This document shows, one piece after another, positions 14,652 through 21,347 of a stretch of DNA of 61,818 nt. Position 1 is the first letter of the stretch. The number at the start of each line of letters is the position of its first letter. A program made the position numbers and the translations under genes. A model generated the notes under the pieces. The model was not told the origin of the DNA and did not search any database. It saw nothing but the letters and a program-made list of their open reading frames with translations. Source of the stretch: Pontibacter ummariensis (lineage in GTDB: Bacteria > Bacteroidota > Bacteroidia > Cytophagales > Hymenobacteraceae); contig NZ_FZOQ01000030.1 of NCBI RefSeq assembly GCF_900188175.1, forward strand, positions 1 to 61,818, given 5' to 3'.

Positions 14652-15455
14652 TTATTCTTTAATAAGTATGACATCCGCAGTTTTGGCTATCTCACCGCTG
14701 AACACCTTCCTCTCTTCCTTGCTTCTGTGCGGAGTGAAGTTGATGAGCAAGCTGTTGCTTATTCTGCTCAGTTCGTCAATGTTGTAAGTATCCATGTACT
14801 CGTATTTATCCTCAGCCATTGCAGAGGAATATAAGATGTGCCTTTCCCTGATTGTCTTCAACTCTTTGTCCGTCTCCAATATGGCCAAACCGTTCGTGAG
14901 AAAGATTCTTTCTCCAATGATTATAGGGTTAGTCGTGTTTTGAAGCGGTTTAGGGTATTTCTGTACTTCTGCCTTAACCGTGTCCAGAATATAGACATAC
15001 CCCACGTTCGCATTATCCTCTGTTACCATGTCAAAGATTGTGAAGCCTACCTTGCTTTTGTCAATCACGACTTTGGAGATGTCATAGGCTTCTGTTTTGA
15101 ATAAGCTTTTGCCGTTCTGCTTAATTTCAAGGTCGTAGAATTCTTCTTTGGTGGGAGAGTCATGGATATCAAGTGTGTAAGTGCCGAGCCTGTAGGTTCC
15201 AGTTTTTTCTATGCGGATTGTGTTCTGGTCTATGCTCTTTGCTGCCTTAGCTACGGTAAAATATGCTGTGTCTGCTTTGTCAGGGAGCCTGCCGCTGGTA
15301 GCGGTTTCTCCTTTTTCAACTGAACTATCTGTCAGCTTTATGGAACTAACTGAATCTTCAATAGGCGAACTACTGTTGCTTTCTGTGGTACAACTCAACT
15401 GTCCGATAAGTAGGAGAATAATAGCTATAGCGGTAAATCTCCTTTTTAAATTCAT
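14652..15455 (-). CDS. Lipoprotein, beta-propeller-like, unknown function
   Basis: A 267-residue protein from ATG 15455 (MNLKRRFTAIAIILLLIGQL, then SC), a lipoprotein signal. A Ser/Thr-rich linker (about 25-65) precedes a beta-rich domain containing NTIRIEKTGTYRLGTYTLDI, VGYVYILDTVKAEVQKYPKP and NPIIIGERIFLTNGLAILET. Such VYILDT/ GERIFLT strands look like short propeller blades, but the length allows only a few. Family not recognised. Single gene of its cassette. Confidence 0.7.
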   Translation of the reverse strand: MNLKRRFTAIAIILLLIGQLSCTTESNSSSPIEDSVSSIKLTDSSVEKGETATSGRLPDKADTAYFTVAKAAKSIDQNTIRIEKTGTYRLGTYTLDIHDSPTKEEFYDLEIKQNGKSLFKTEAYDISKVVIDKSKVGFTIFDMVTEDNANVGYVYILDTVKAEVQKYPKPLQNTTNPIIIGERIFLTNGLAILETDKELKTIRERHILYSSAMAEDKYEYMDTYNIDELSRISNSLLINFTPHRSKEERKVFSGEIAKTADVILIKE

Positions 15456-15481
15456 CTGCAAAATTCAATTCTATTTATTGG

Positions 15482-15549
15482 TGCTAACGGGTGGTGCTAT
15501 AATATGAGCAAGGCGTAGCCGCAGCTTAGATTATGCACAGGGTTATGGC
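15482..15549 (-). repeat. attC-like site 12
   Basis: GTGCTAACGGGTGGTGC left, CAGGGTTATGGC right. Inner arms TATAATATGAGC / GCTTAGATTATGCAC, apex AAGGCGTAGCCGCAG. Confidence 0.85.
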
Positions 15550-15642
15550 TTATTGTTCTTTTGAGCACAAGCACTAACTTGATGTTAGAACTAATTTTGA
15601 AAGAGCAGCTCAAAAGAGATGTTGCTTTATTCTTTTATCCAC

Positions 15643-15840
15643 CTACTTATTTATTAGCCTTACAATCCCATCTATGATTCCATAGAAGCCAACTAAAAAG
15701 AAAATTAGCCCACTTAGAAAGACTTTTAACGTAGCTGGATATATCATACTACCTGTGTCGCACTTCCAAAACTTATTATTTTTCATAACTAAGATTCCAA
15801 CTGGAATGAAAAATAAACAAAGCAAATGACCCAAGTTCAT
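15643..15840 (-). CDS. Small two-helix membrane protein
   Basis: A 65-residue protein: MNLGHLLCLFFIPVGILVMK forms a first membrane span, then NNKFWKCDTGSMIYPATLK, then KVFLSGLIFFLVGFYGIIDG as a second span and a short basic tail. No family recognised. It begins 35 bp left of site 11. About 90 bp between its stop and site 12 hold no further gene. Confidence 0.55.
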   Translation of the reverse strand: MNLGHLLCLFFIPVGILVMKNNKFWKCDTGSMIYPATLKVFLSGLIFFLVGFYGIIDGIVRLINK

Positions 15841-15874
15841 GATACAGATTCGCAGACAATTTTAAATTAAATAC

Positions 15875-15943
15875 CCCATAACGTACTTGTATAAACGACG
15901 GCGAGGCCGTCGGCCGGTGCTGACGTTTACATGTGGTTAGGCG
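15875..15943 (-). repeat. attC-like site 11
   Basis: CCCATAACGTACTTG left, TGGTTAGGCGG right. Inner arms TATAAACGACGGC / GCTGACGTTTACATG; apex is an unusually GC-rich hairpin GAGGCCGTCGGCC. Confidence 0.8.
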
Positions 15944-15958
15944 GTGTATTTTCTAGTT

Positions 15959-16396
15959 TTAAGCCAGTGAATATGACCTAAAATTTGTTTCCAATAATAG
16001 CTTTATTTCTTTAAAATTTTCAGTTTCATTTTCCTTTACATGAAGGATTTTTCCAGACATGAAAGTAAGATATAAATGGTGAGTATCGTGCCGATTCAAT
16101 GGAGTTGTAAAATGCCATTTTTTTAAATCTGCTAGATTATATAATTTCTTTGTTCTTAAGTATACCCTAGATACAATCATTTGATTTTTTAACAATTGTA
16201 TTTCCTTTAAACTTATTAAATTATAAAGAGGCAATAAAACAAGTGAAACATTAACTATTACTAATAGAATATAATTTAACCATTGGGAGTTAGGGTCAGC
16301 GTTATTTAATGGGTTTTTAAAGATTAAATAGTTTAAGCCTATTCCAAGTAAAATTGTTAAAAAAGAAGTCGTGGTAAACTTAGTTCTTGTTTTCAC
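15959..16396 (-). CDS. Membrane protein with PH-like domain
   Basis: A 145-residue protein. Two membrane spans (TSFLTILLGIGLNYLIFK and NYILLVIVNVSLVLLPLYNL) are followed by a soluble C-terminus: IQLLKNQMIVSRVYLRTKKL, YNLADLKKWHF, HHLYLTFMSGKILHVKE and IKLLLETNF. This is the order of strands and final helix found in bacterial PH-like domains attached to a membrane hairpin. Function unknown. It is markedly AT-rich, even compared with neighbouring cassettes. Confidence 0.65.
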   Translation of the reverse strand: MKTRTKFTTTSFLTILLGIGLNYLIFKNPLNNADPNSQWLNYILLVIVNVSLVLLPLYNLISLKEIQLLKNQMIVSRVYLRTKKLYNLADLKKWHFTTPLNRHDTHHLYLTFMSGKILHVKENETENFKEIKLLLETNFRSYSLA

Positions 16397-16423
16397 TTAT
16401 ATATTTATATTTGAAATTATATA

Positions 16424-16492
16424 CCGCCTAACGGTTTGTACATAAAGCGAGCGAGGCGCAGCCGTAGCTTGGCTTATGTGCTGGGTTAGCAG
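16424..16492 (-). repeat. attC-like site 10
   Basis: CGCCTAACGGTTTG left, CTGGGTTAGCAG right. Inner arms TACATAAAGC / GGCTTATGTG pair with a single bulged A, and the apex is GAGGCGCAGCC. Almost the same as site 3. Best single example of the attC layout: outer box, unpaired spacer, inner stem with extrahelical base, apical loop. Confidence 0.9.
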
Positions 16493-16497
16493 AGATT

Positions 16498-17064
16498 TTA
16501 TTTGTACAGATTAGAATAGTCTTCATATGTCCTTAACTGATGCGGAGCCAACTGCTGAGCCATTTCTCTATCTTTCTCTGCTTCTTCTCTTTTCCCAAGT
16601 ATAAATTTGGCGGCACCTCTATTATAATAGGCACTGTGTAGATATTGAAAATCAGGCCCATTTTTGATTACCTCGCTATAATCTTCTATGGCGAGTTCGT
16701 ATTTATGCTGGCTTAACCTGCTATCAGCTCTCCTGAATAAAAATTCTGAGTCATTTGGGTATGCTTCTAACGCATCAGTCAGCATTTCTTCAATTGTAGA
16801 GTCACTACTATGGATATGGATATTAGCCCAATACAGCTTTACATATACATTTCTGTCTCTATAACCTTTTTCTATCGCTCTTTCAAAGTATTCTGCCGCT
16901 TGTCTCTTTCCCTGTACATCTATGGCATCATTGCCTTCATCAGATTTTTCTATACCTAATTGATAGAGCGTTTTTGCGGACGTGAAAAAGTAAGGGTCTG
17001 ATAAAATGTATATAGCGGTTCCAAGTATTATAGTGATTATTATAAATGGAATCAGCTTTTTCAT
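16498..17064 (-). CDS. TPR-repeat membrane-anchored protein
   Basis: A 188-residue protein with an N-terminal membrane anchor or uncleaved signal (MKKLIPFIIITIILGTAIYI). The rest is tetratricopeptide-like: DVQGKRQAAEYFERAIEKGY, EALEAYPNDSEFLFRRADSR-type helices, LAIEDYSEVIKNGPDFQYLH and AYYNRGAAKFILGKREEAEK. About three to four repeats, probably facing the periplasm. Partner unknown. It resembles in build the TPR gene at 8774 but not closely in sequence. Confidence 0.75.
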   Translation of the reverse strand: MKKLIPFIIITIILGTAIYILSDPYFFTSAKTLYQLGIEKSDEGNDAIDVQGKRQAAEYFERAIEKGYRDRNVYVKLYWANIHIHSSDSTIEEMLTDALEAYPNDSEFLFRRADSRLSQHKYELAIEDYSEVIKNGPDFQYLHSAYYNRGAAKFILGKREEAEKDREMAQQLAPHQLRTYEDYSNLYK

Positions 17065-17087
17065 TTTACTTCTATACTTTAATTTAC

Positions 17088-17214
17088 TGCTAACGGCTCT
17101 GCTTTGCGGCTGGCGGATTAACGAGTAAAGATGTTGATTCTCTTAGACCGAACAGCAAAGTAATATAGTGATAATAAGATTTAAACCCGCCTGACGTGAA
17201 GGTTTTGTTAGGCG
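17088..17214 (-). repeat. attC-like site 9, long form
   Basis: GCTAACGGCTCTGCTTTGCG left and GAAGGTTTTGTTAGGC right, 127 bp in all. GGCTGGCGG / CCCGCCTGACG form the inner stem and about 75 bp of unique sequence form the apex, where the other sites have a few bases. Comparable in length to the long Vibrio repeats. Confidence 0.75.
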
Positions 17215-17227
17215 TAGAGACTTCTTT

Positions 17228-17836
17228 CTACTGCTTCTGACCTTTATATACTGGTGGCGGCAAAGAGTTGGGTGGCAGGGGGTGTAACGGCAGCACGTGC
17301 TTTCTTGCTAAACTATCAAAAGTGGCTATAAGGGAAACTGTGTCCATTCCCTTTGCCCTCATTCCTTCATCTACCTGGTACCGAAGCAACGAATCAGAAA
17401 CAATTTTCAATGCTCCTTCAGCCCTTCTTGGGGTAAAACTTACCACTCTTACTCTTCCGTCAGTTGTAATAAGAAGCAGCATGTAATCGAACCCATGGTA
17501 TATTCCTGTCTCTTCTGGATTTAGGTTGAATAATGATGTGTCAGCAGGATAGCTCTCAGCCAGTTTAGGGAATATTTTTGCTAAATTCTCATCAGTTGTA
17601 GTGAAGGCGTGTAATGGAGAGTTGAAGCTGTCTCTTTTAACAACTGTGAGAATATTATCTGATGCTACTAATTCATGTAGGCTGGCAAGATAGAAATCGT
17701 ACCCATCTCTTGTTGGCTTTTCTCTGTAAGAGTACCCAACAAGAGAAATCTTTTCTATAGAGGCTGGCTCCGTTTTAGTTGACGGCTGGGAACAACTCAT
17801 TATGAGCAACAACACAAACAGAATTTGATATTTCAT
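17228..17836 (-). CDS. Lipoprotein of unknown function
   Basis: A 202-residue protein. MKYQILFVLLLIMSC is a lipoprotein signal with Cys15. The mature part (KISLVGYSYREKPTRDGYDF, NILTVVKRDSFNSPLHAFTT, YMLLLITTDGRVRVVSFTPR) is beta-rich with a helical end and a proline-rich tail (LPLHPLPPNSLPPPVYKGQK). No family recognised. It occupies its cassette alone. Confidence 0.7.
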   Translation of the reverse strand: MKYQILFVLLLIMSCSQPSTKTEPASIEKISLVGYSYREKPTRDGYDFYLASLHELVASDNILTVVKRDSFNSPLHAFTTTDENLAKIFPKLAESYPADTSLFNLNPEETGIYHGFDYMLLLITTDGRVRVVSFTPRRAEGALKIVSDSLLRYQVDEGMRAKGMDTVSLIATFDSLARKHVLPLHPLPPNSLPPPVYKGQKQ

Positions 17837-17844
17837 TTCTTTAA

Positions 17845-17898
17845 GCCTAACGTTCTGGACTATAAAGTGCTTTAGTACTTTATAGGTGTTGTTGAGTT
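17845..17898 (-). repeat. attC-like site 8
   Basis: GCCTAACGTTCTGG left, GTTGTTGAGT right. Inner arms ACTATAAAGTGC / GTACTTTATAGG pair almost perfectly over 11 bases around CTTTA. The stop codon of the 17872 gene is inside. Confidence 0.8.
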
Positions 17899-18201
17899 AA
17901 GGTATTCTTCGAGTTTTATTCCCCTGATTGTAGTCCAGTACTCTTCTCTTACATCATCATCGATGGCTACCGATACTTTGTTTGCCCAATGGTAGTCACC
18001 ACCTTTCTTTTTGCAACCAGACACCCAGTATTCTTCGCCTGTTTCTGTGTCAAAGAAATTACCTGCTATTTTCTCGCTTCCTGCCCGCTGTAAAGTTTTG
18101 TCCTTATAGTACACGGTCTGCATAGTTCTTGAAAACGTTACTCTACCTATTCTGGCTTCTCCTGTTTCCTTATTTTCAAGGTACATTATTCGAGTTTTCA
18201 T
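17872..18201 (-). CDS. Conserved small protein often mislabelled 1-deoxy-D-xylulose-5-phosphate synthase
   Basis: A 109-residue protein from ATG 18201 (MKTRIMYLENKETGEARIGR). The segments ARIGRVTFSRTMQTVYYKDK, NFFDTETGEEYWVSGCKKKG and DDVREEYWTTIRG are the conserved core of a short cytoplasmic family found across bacteria. Databases often attach the DXS name to it, but it has none of the thiamine-dependent enzyme's domains, and its function is unknown. The final residues (about LNSTTPIKY) and the stop are encoded inside site 8. An upstream ATG at 18255 would begin within site 7 and is rejected. Confidence 0.8.
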   Translation of the reverse strand: MKTRIMYLENKETGEARIGRVTFSRTMQTVYYKDKTLQRAGSEKIAGNFFDTETGEEYWVSGCKKKGGDYHWANKVSVAIDDDVREEYWTTIRGIKLEEYLNSTTPIKY

Positions 18202-18249
18202 AACGCCAATTGATACATGACTGTGGACAATTCTATACTTACTACTTTG

Positions 18250-18304
18250 ACTCAACGGACTGGGCTTTGCGGTGGCACAGCTACCGTGAAGCTATTGTTG
18301 AGTA
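18250..18304 (-). repeat. attC-like site 7
   Basis: ACTCAACGGACTGGGC left, TATTGTTGAGT right; outer boxes perfectly complementary (ACTCAAC / GTTGAGT). Apex GGTGGCACAGCTACC. The stop of the 18292 gene is inside its right end. Confidence 0.85.
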
Positions 18305-18957
18305 TTGTTGTTTTTATTCGGCAACTCTTCATTTGGGTCAAATTCAGCGTTAAGGCGTTTAGCGTTTTCCTCAACTGTTGTCGTAAAGCCTATTTCTTTT
18401 CTGCGCTTGTTCACATTCTCCACGTCTTCAATGGGCCAGATAACTTGCTCCCCTTCTGGTCTTACCCAACTCGCTGCCTGAGTACCGTAAATCTGCTTCT
18501 TTCCCTGAAACATCAGTAGCCTGTCACGCATCTTGGCCGCATCAGTAGCACTTGCTTCGCCTTTCTTAGCCAACTCTTCCATCTGGGGAAGGTATTTTTC
18601 AATTGTTTCTGTGTTAGAGTGCTGTACCACATAAAATATGGCGCTGGCAGCCTTTTCTCCAATTCTGCTTTTAGGTAGCCATCCGAATTGCTCGATGATA
18701 GGTATAACTCTTGTCTGATTAACTGAGTCAACAGCCATCACTTTCTTAGAATAAGCTATACTCGCTTCAGGGCTGCTTATAGTATCCCAGTCAATGTTGC
18801 GGATACTTTGGTCTAGATCGTACACTTCTTCCAACTCCCTTTGTAGTGCTGCATAGTCTGGCTGCTGCTCTTTAACTGATGTATCGGAAGTGTTATCAAC
18901 TGAGAACTGGCACCCAGCCAATAGAAACAGGATAATAATAGATTGTTTTAACTTCAT
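18292..18957 (-). CDS. DUF6624-type lipoprotein
   Basis: A 221-residue protein from ATG 18957. MKLKQSIIILFLLAGC is a lipoprotein signal. The mature domain has LEEVYDLDQSIRN, a D-S-V-N-Q-x-R-V segment, IPIIEQFGWLPKSRIGEKAA, AIFYVVQHSNTETIEKYLP and MRDRLLMFQGKKQIYGTQ, the order of a Bacteroidota/Actinobacteria family (DUF6624) whose conserved D, R, G-W-P, QH and R-x-x-x-x-x-G-x-x-Q-x-Y-G residues suggest an unknown enzymatic or binding activity. The last codons (NNNTQQ) and stop lie in site 7. Confidence 0.8.
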   Translation of the reverse strand: MKLKQSIIILFLLAGCQFSVDNTSDTSVKEQQPDYAALQRELEEVYDLDQSIRNIDWDTISSPEASIAYSKKVMAVDSVNQTRVIPIIEQFGWLPKSRIGEKAASAIFYVVQHSNTETIEKYLPQMEELAKKGEASATDAAKMRDRLLMFQGKKQIYGTQAASWVRPEGEQVIWPIEDVENVNKRRKEIGFTTTVEENAKRLNAEFDPNEELPNKNNNTQQ

Positions 18958-18969
18958 AGTTATCAATAT

Positions 18970-19025
18970 TACTCAACGGACTGGCCTAAACTGTGGCATA
19001 GCTAAAGTTTAGGCGTGGTTAGGGT
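18970..19025 (-). repeat. attC-like site 6
   Basis: TACTCAACGGACTGG left, CGTGGTTAGGGTTC right. Inner arms CCTAAACTGTGGC / GCTAAAGTTTAGGC, apex GGCATAGC. The 3' end of the 19002 gene lies inside. Confidence 0.8.
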
Positions 19026-19454
19026 TCTGTTGTTCTTTCTTTTCAGCCATGACAGAAGAAGGTAATAGAATTCCCAAAGCATTACTGTCGTCCATAGACT
19101 GTAAAGGAAGTAGTTGAAAATTCTTTCTCTTTCAGGTATCAGAGGGTGCCCACCGAATGGATTAGATTCATTAACGTAAATCTTCAGAGTCAAAAGAGCT
19201 GTAGCAAAAGCAATTATTGGAAGCATTACCACAACCCTTTTTCTTAAATCGCTTTCAATCAGCGCGGCACCGATACTAAGGTGAAGTCTGTAAAAAAGAA
19301 ACACCCATAATAAAAGCGCAAAGAGAACACCAAAACCTGCATTGTAAATCATAATGAAATAGCCAATTACGCACGCAATCCCAACGCCCAAGGTATAGTA
19401 CCCTAAGCTTTTTAGGTAATGCGTGAGTCTGTTAACTAATTCAACATCTTTCAT
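19002..19454 (-). CDS. Membrane protein of unknown function
   Basis: A 150-residue protein from ATG 19454 (MKDVELVNRLTHYLKSLGYY). About four membrane spans: YTLGVGIACVIGYFIMIYNA, GVLFALLLWVFLFYRLHLS, VVVMLPIIAFATALLTLKIY and LYSLWTTVMLWEFYYLLLSW. The loop NESNPFGGHPLIPERERIFN probably faces outward. No family recognised. The C-terminal residues (about RTLTTPKL) are encoded inside site 6, so cassette exchange could alter the tail. Confidence 0.65.
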   Translation of the reverse strand: MKDVELVNRLTHYLKSLGYYTLGVGIACVIGYFIMIYNAGFGVLFALLLWVFLFYRLHLSIGAALIESDLRKRVVVMLPIIAFATALLTLKIYVNESNPFGGHPLIPERERIFNYFLYSLWTTVMLWEFYYLLLSWLKRKNNRTLTTPKL

Positions 19455-19464
19455 AATTTCTATT

Positions 19465-19532
19465 GACCCTAACGGGTTGTACAGAAGGTGAGCAAGGCGT
19501 AGCCGAAGCATAACTTCTGTGCTGGGTTATGC
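19465..19532 (-). repeat. attC-like site 5
   Basis: GACCCTAACGGGTTG left, CTGGGTTATGC right. Inner arms TACAGAAGGTGAGC / GCATAACTTCTGTGC, apex AAGGCGTAGCCGAAGC. Confidence 0.85.
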
Positions 19533-19584
19533 AGAGTAGTTCTTCAGGTTTCATACTTTTCCCACAAGCTTACAGCTTAGCAAC

Positions 19585-19998
19585 TTACTCTGATACAGTT
19601 TTGATAATAATAGGTCTGTATTCCAAAGAATAAATGGTATCTGGCGTGGCAACATAGCTCCCAAGCCCCCTCTCAGAACTGCCCATACAAAGTACCTCAT
19701 AATAGGAGCTATCTGCTTTCAGAAGAACACAGTGGTATAAGCCTTCATCTTGTATAACTTCCTGTATGGCTGAATCAGATAGAAAGCCAACTTCTCTTTT
19801 ACTGTCGTTAAGCTTTCGCTGAACAAAACTTGCTTGACCGAATATTGGGGAATAATCAGTCAGTGCATAAGGATTATGTATCCAAACTATGGTTCTGCTT
19901 TGGATATAGCAATTTTGATTAATCAGATATCCTACAACGAAGTAGGTTGTGGAGAGCCAAATTGCTGCACCAACTGCTGCTAATGCTCCTTTCTTCAT
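19585..19998 (-). CDS. Hypothetical protein with N-terminal membrane anchor
   Basis: A 137-residue protein. One hydrophobic helix (MKKGALAAVGAAIWLSTTYF, VVGYLI) anchors a soluble domain with beta-strand character (TIVWIHNPYALTDYSPIFGQ, YHCVLLKADSSYYEVLCMGS, IYSLEYRPIIIKTVSE). Three cysteines could form a disulphide if periplasmic. No family recognised. Single gene of its cassette. Confidence 0.6.
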   Translation of the reverse strand: MKKGALAAVGAAIWLSTTYFVVGYLINQNCYIQSRTIVWIHNPYALTDYSPIFGQASFVQRKLNDSKREVGFLSDSAIQEVIQDEGLYHCVLLKADSSYYEVLCMGSSERGLGSYVATPDTIYSLEYRPIIIKTVSE

Positions 19999-20013
19999 TC
20001 AGTAATTCCTATT

Positions 20014-20083
20014 TTGCATAACGGCCGCGTGCATAAGAAGCCTGAAGCGTCAGCAAGGGTTACTTATGCATTGTGTTATATGG
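20014..20083 (-). repeat. attC-like site 4
   Basis: TGCATAACGGCCGC left, TTGTGTTATATGG right. Inner arms GTGCATAAG / CTTATGCAT perfectly paired, apex GAAGCGTCAGCAAGG as in site 19. The stop codon of the 20076 gene is inside the right box. Confidence 0.85.
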
Positions 20084-20618
20084 CCTTTTTCTTCTTATCT
20101 TTCTCTATTTGATGTCGCATGTAGTAAAACCCTCCTCCTGCCGCAGCAATACCTACTATAGCGTCTATACCTGTATAGTGAGCGATGAACCCCGCAGGGA
20201 CTCCAGCTATCACTCCCCCAATCAAAGCATACTTCACATACTTCCTGCTGTCGCTCTGCGTCTCACGTAGTAGCTTATTATTTATGCTATGATAGTTAAA
20301 GTTGCTTATGAGAGCCTGTTGATAGTTTAAGATGAAGTTTTCCCAGAGTTTTTCTTCTTTAGTTGTAACAGCCTGAGAAGTAGGAGTAACATTGCATAGT
20401 ACATTAACTTCAGGGCCTTTTATTTCAATATCCGTAAGGCTCTTCCACTTCAGCGGATTGTATGTGAACATATTCTGAAGCGTACTGCCCCTTCTAAATG
20501 TCAAAGAGTCTGGTGTACTGCTTTCAAGCTTAAAGCCTTGGCTAAGGAAATAATCCTTTGTCGCTTGAACTACCTCAGCCTTCGGTTTATCTGTTTTGAA
20601 TTTTAGTATTGTTTTCAT
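20076..20618 (-). CDS. Hypothetical protein with C-terminal membrane hairpin
   Basis: A 180-residue protein. The N-terminal domain (MKTILKFKTDKPKAEVVQAT, FLSQGFKLESSTPDSLTFRR, VNVLCNVTPTSQAVTTKEEK) looks like a small alpha-beta module of the kind used in cell-envelope stress or DUF-type proteins. It is followed by a glycine-rich membrane hairpin (YALIGGVIAGVPAGFIAHYT, VGIAAAGGGFYYM) and a lysine-rich tail. No family recognised. The TAA stop overlaps the GTTATAT box of site 4. Confidence 0.6.
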   Translation of the reverse strand: MKTILKFKTDKPKAEVVQATKDYFLSQGFKLESSTPDSLTFRRGSTLQNMFTYNPLKWKSLTDIEIKGPEVNVLCNVTPTSQAVTTKEEKLWENFILNYQQALISNFNYHSINNKLLRETQSDSRKYVKYALIGGVIAGVPAGFIAHYTGIDAIVGIAAAGGGFYYMRHQIEKDKKKKAI

Positions 20619-20632
20619 TATTGATTTGAAAT

Positions 20633-20702
20633 GCCATATAACGGCTTGTACATAAGGCGAGCGAGGTATAGCCGAAGCTTGACTTATGTGCTGGGTTATG
20701 TA
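20633..20702 (-). repeat. attC-like site 3
   Basis: GCCATATAACGGCTTG left, CTGGGTTATGTAG right. Inner arms TACATAAGGC / GACTTATGTG, apex GAGGTATAGCCGAAGC. Confidence 0.9.
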
Positions 20703-20717
20703 GTGTTTTTCTTTCTT

Positions 20718-21233
20718 CTATGGCAGGTTGTCCCAGTCGACTTCTGGATTATTAAGTAACGACTGAAGATAATCCCTGTCTGGACTTACCAATGTTCCGT
20801 AATCAGTAGCCGATGGAATGACAACTTCAAAAAGATAGTCACACTTAATTTTCAGCAATTCATACCTTCTGTTTCCTTTGATTTTATCCAAGTCTAAGTA
20901 ATCTGGCGGCAGCTGGTTTAACTGTATTAATTCAATTCCCCCTTTCCAATCAGGCATCAAGGGCTTAAATTCTTCTGTCGGCAGAATGAAGTCAAACTTC
21001 AGTCCTTTGGCAAGAACATTTAGATTCTGCACTTCTTCTTTAACTGGTAGACTATACTTCTGCCATTGGAATCCACTTTCTGTTGTATGGTTATGGACCC
21101 AAACATACTTATGGCTGTCCCGAATCAAGTACTTGAGGATTCCTGTAGTAGCAAAGTCAAGAACTATCCTATACCTACCATGGGCGGTCTCTTTGATACA
21201 GTTTATGTTCTCTTTAAAGTCTACTTCTTTCAT
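20718..21233 (-). CDS. Hypothetical cytoplasmic protein
   Basis: A 171-residue soluble protein (MKEVDFKENINCIKETAHGR, then YRIVLDFATTGILKYLIRDS, WVHNHTTESGFQWQKYSLPV, GIELIQLNQLPPDYLDLDKI and YLQSLLNNPEVDWDNLP). Strand-rich with acidic C-terminus. The size and charge are like immunity proteins of polymorphic toxin systems, but I see no diagnostic motif and do not assign it. It starts 10 bp left of site 2. Confidence 0.6.
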   Translation of the reverse strand: MKEVDFKENINCIKETAHGRYRIVLDFATTGILKYLIRDSHKYVWVHNHTTESGFQWQKYSLPVKEEVQNLNVLAKGLKFDFILPTEEFKPLMPDWKGGIELIQLNQLPPDYLDLDKIKGNRRYELLKIKCDYLFEVVIPSATDYGTLVSPDRDYLQSLLNNPEVDWDNLP

Positions 21234-21242
21234 GATGCAAAT

Positions 21243-21312
21243 ACTACATAACGTTTAGTACAGGCTGCGGGCGAGGCGTAGCCGAGTATGGAGCCTGTGC
21301 AGTGTTGTAGAG
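21243..21312 (-). repeat. attC-like site 2
   Basis: CTACATAACGTTTAG left, AGTGTTGTAGAGG right; outer boxes extended (CTAC / GTAG). Inner arms TACAGGCTGCGG / GAGCCTGTGC, apex GAGGCGTAGCCGAG. Confidence 0.9.
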
Positions 21313-21347
21313 GGTTATTTTTTGTGCTATTCCAAAACGTAAAAGAT

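Noticed and set aside
17872..18201. 1-deoxy-D-xylulose-5-phosphate synthase function for the 109-residue gene
   Set aside because: The name is attached to this small family in databases, but the protein has none of the enzyme's domains.
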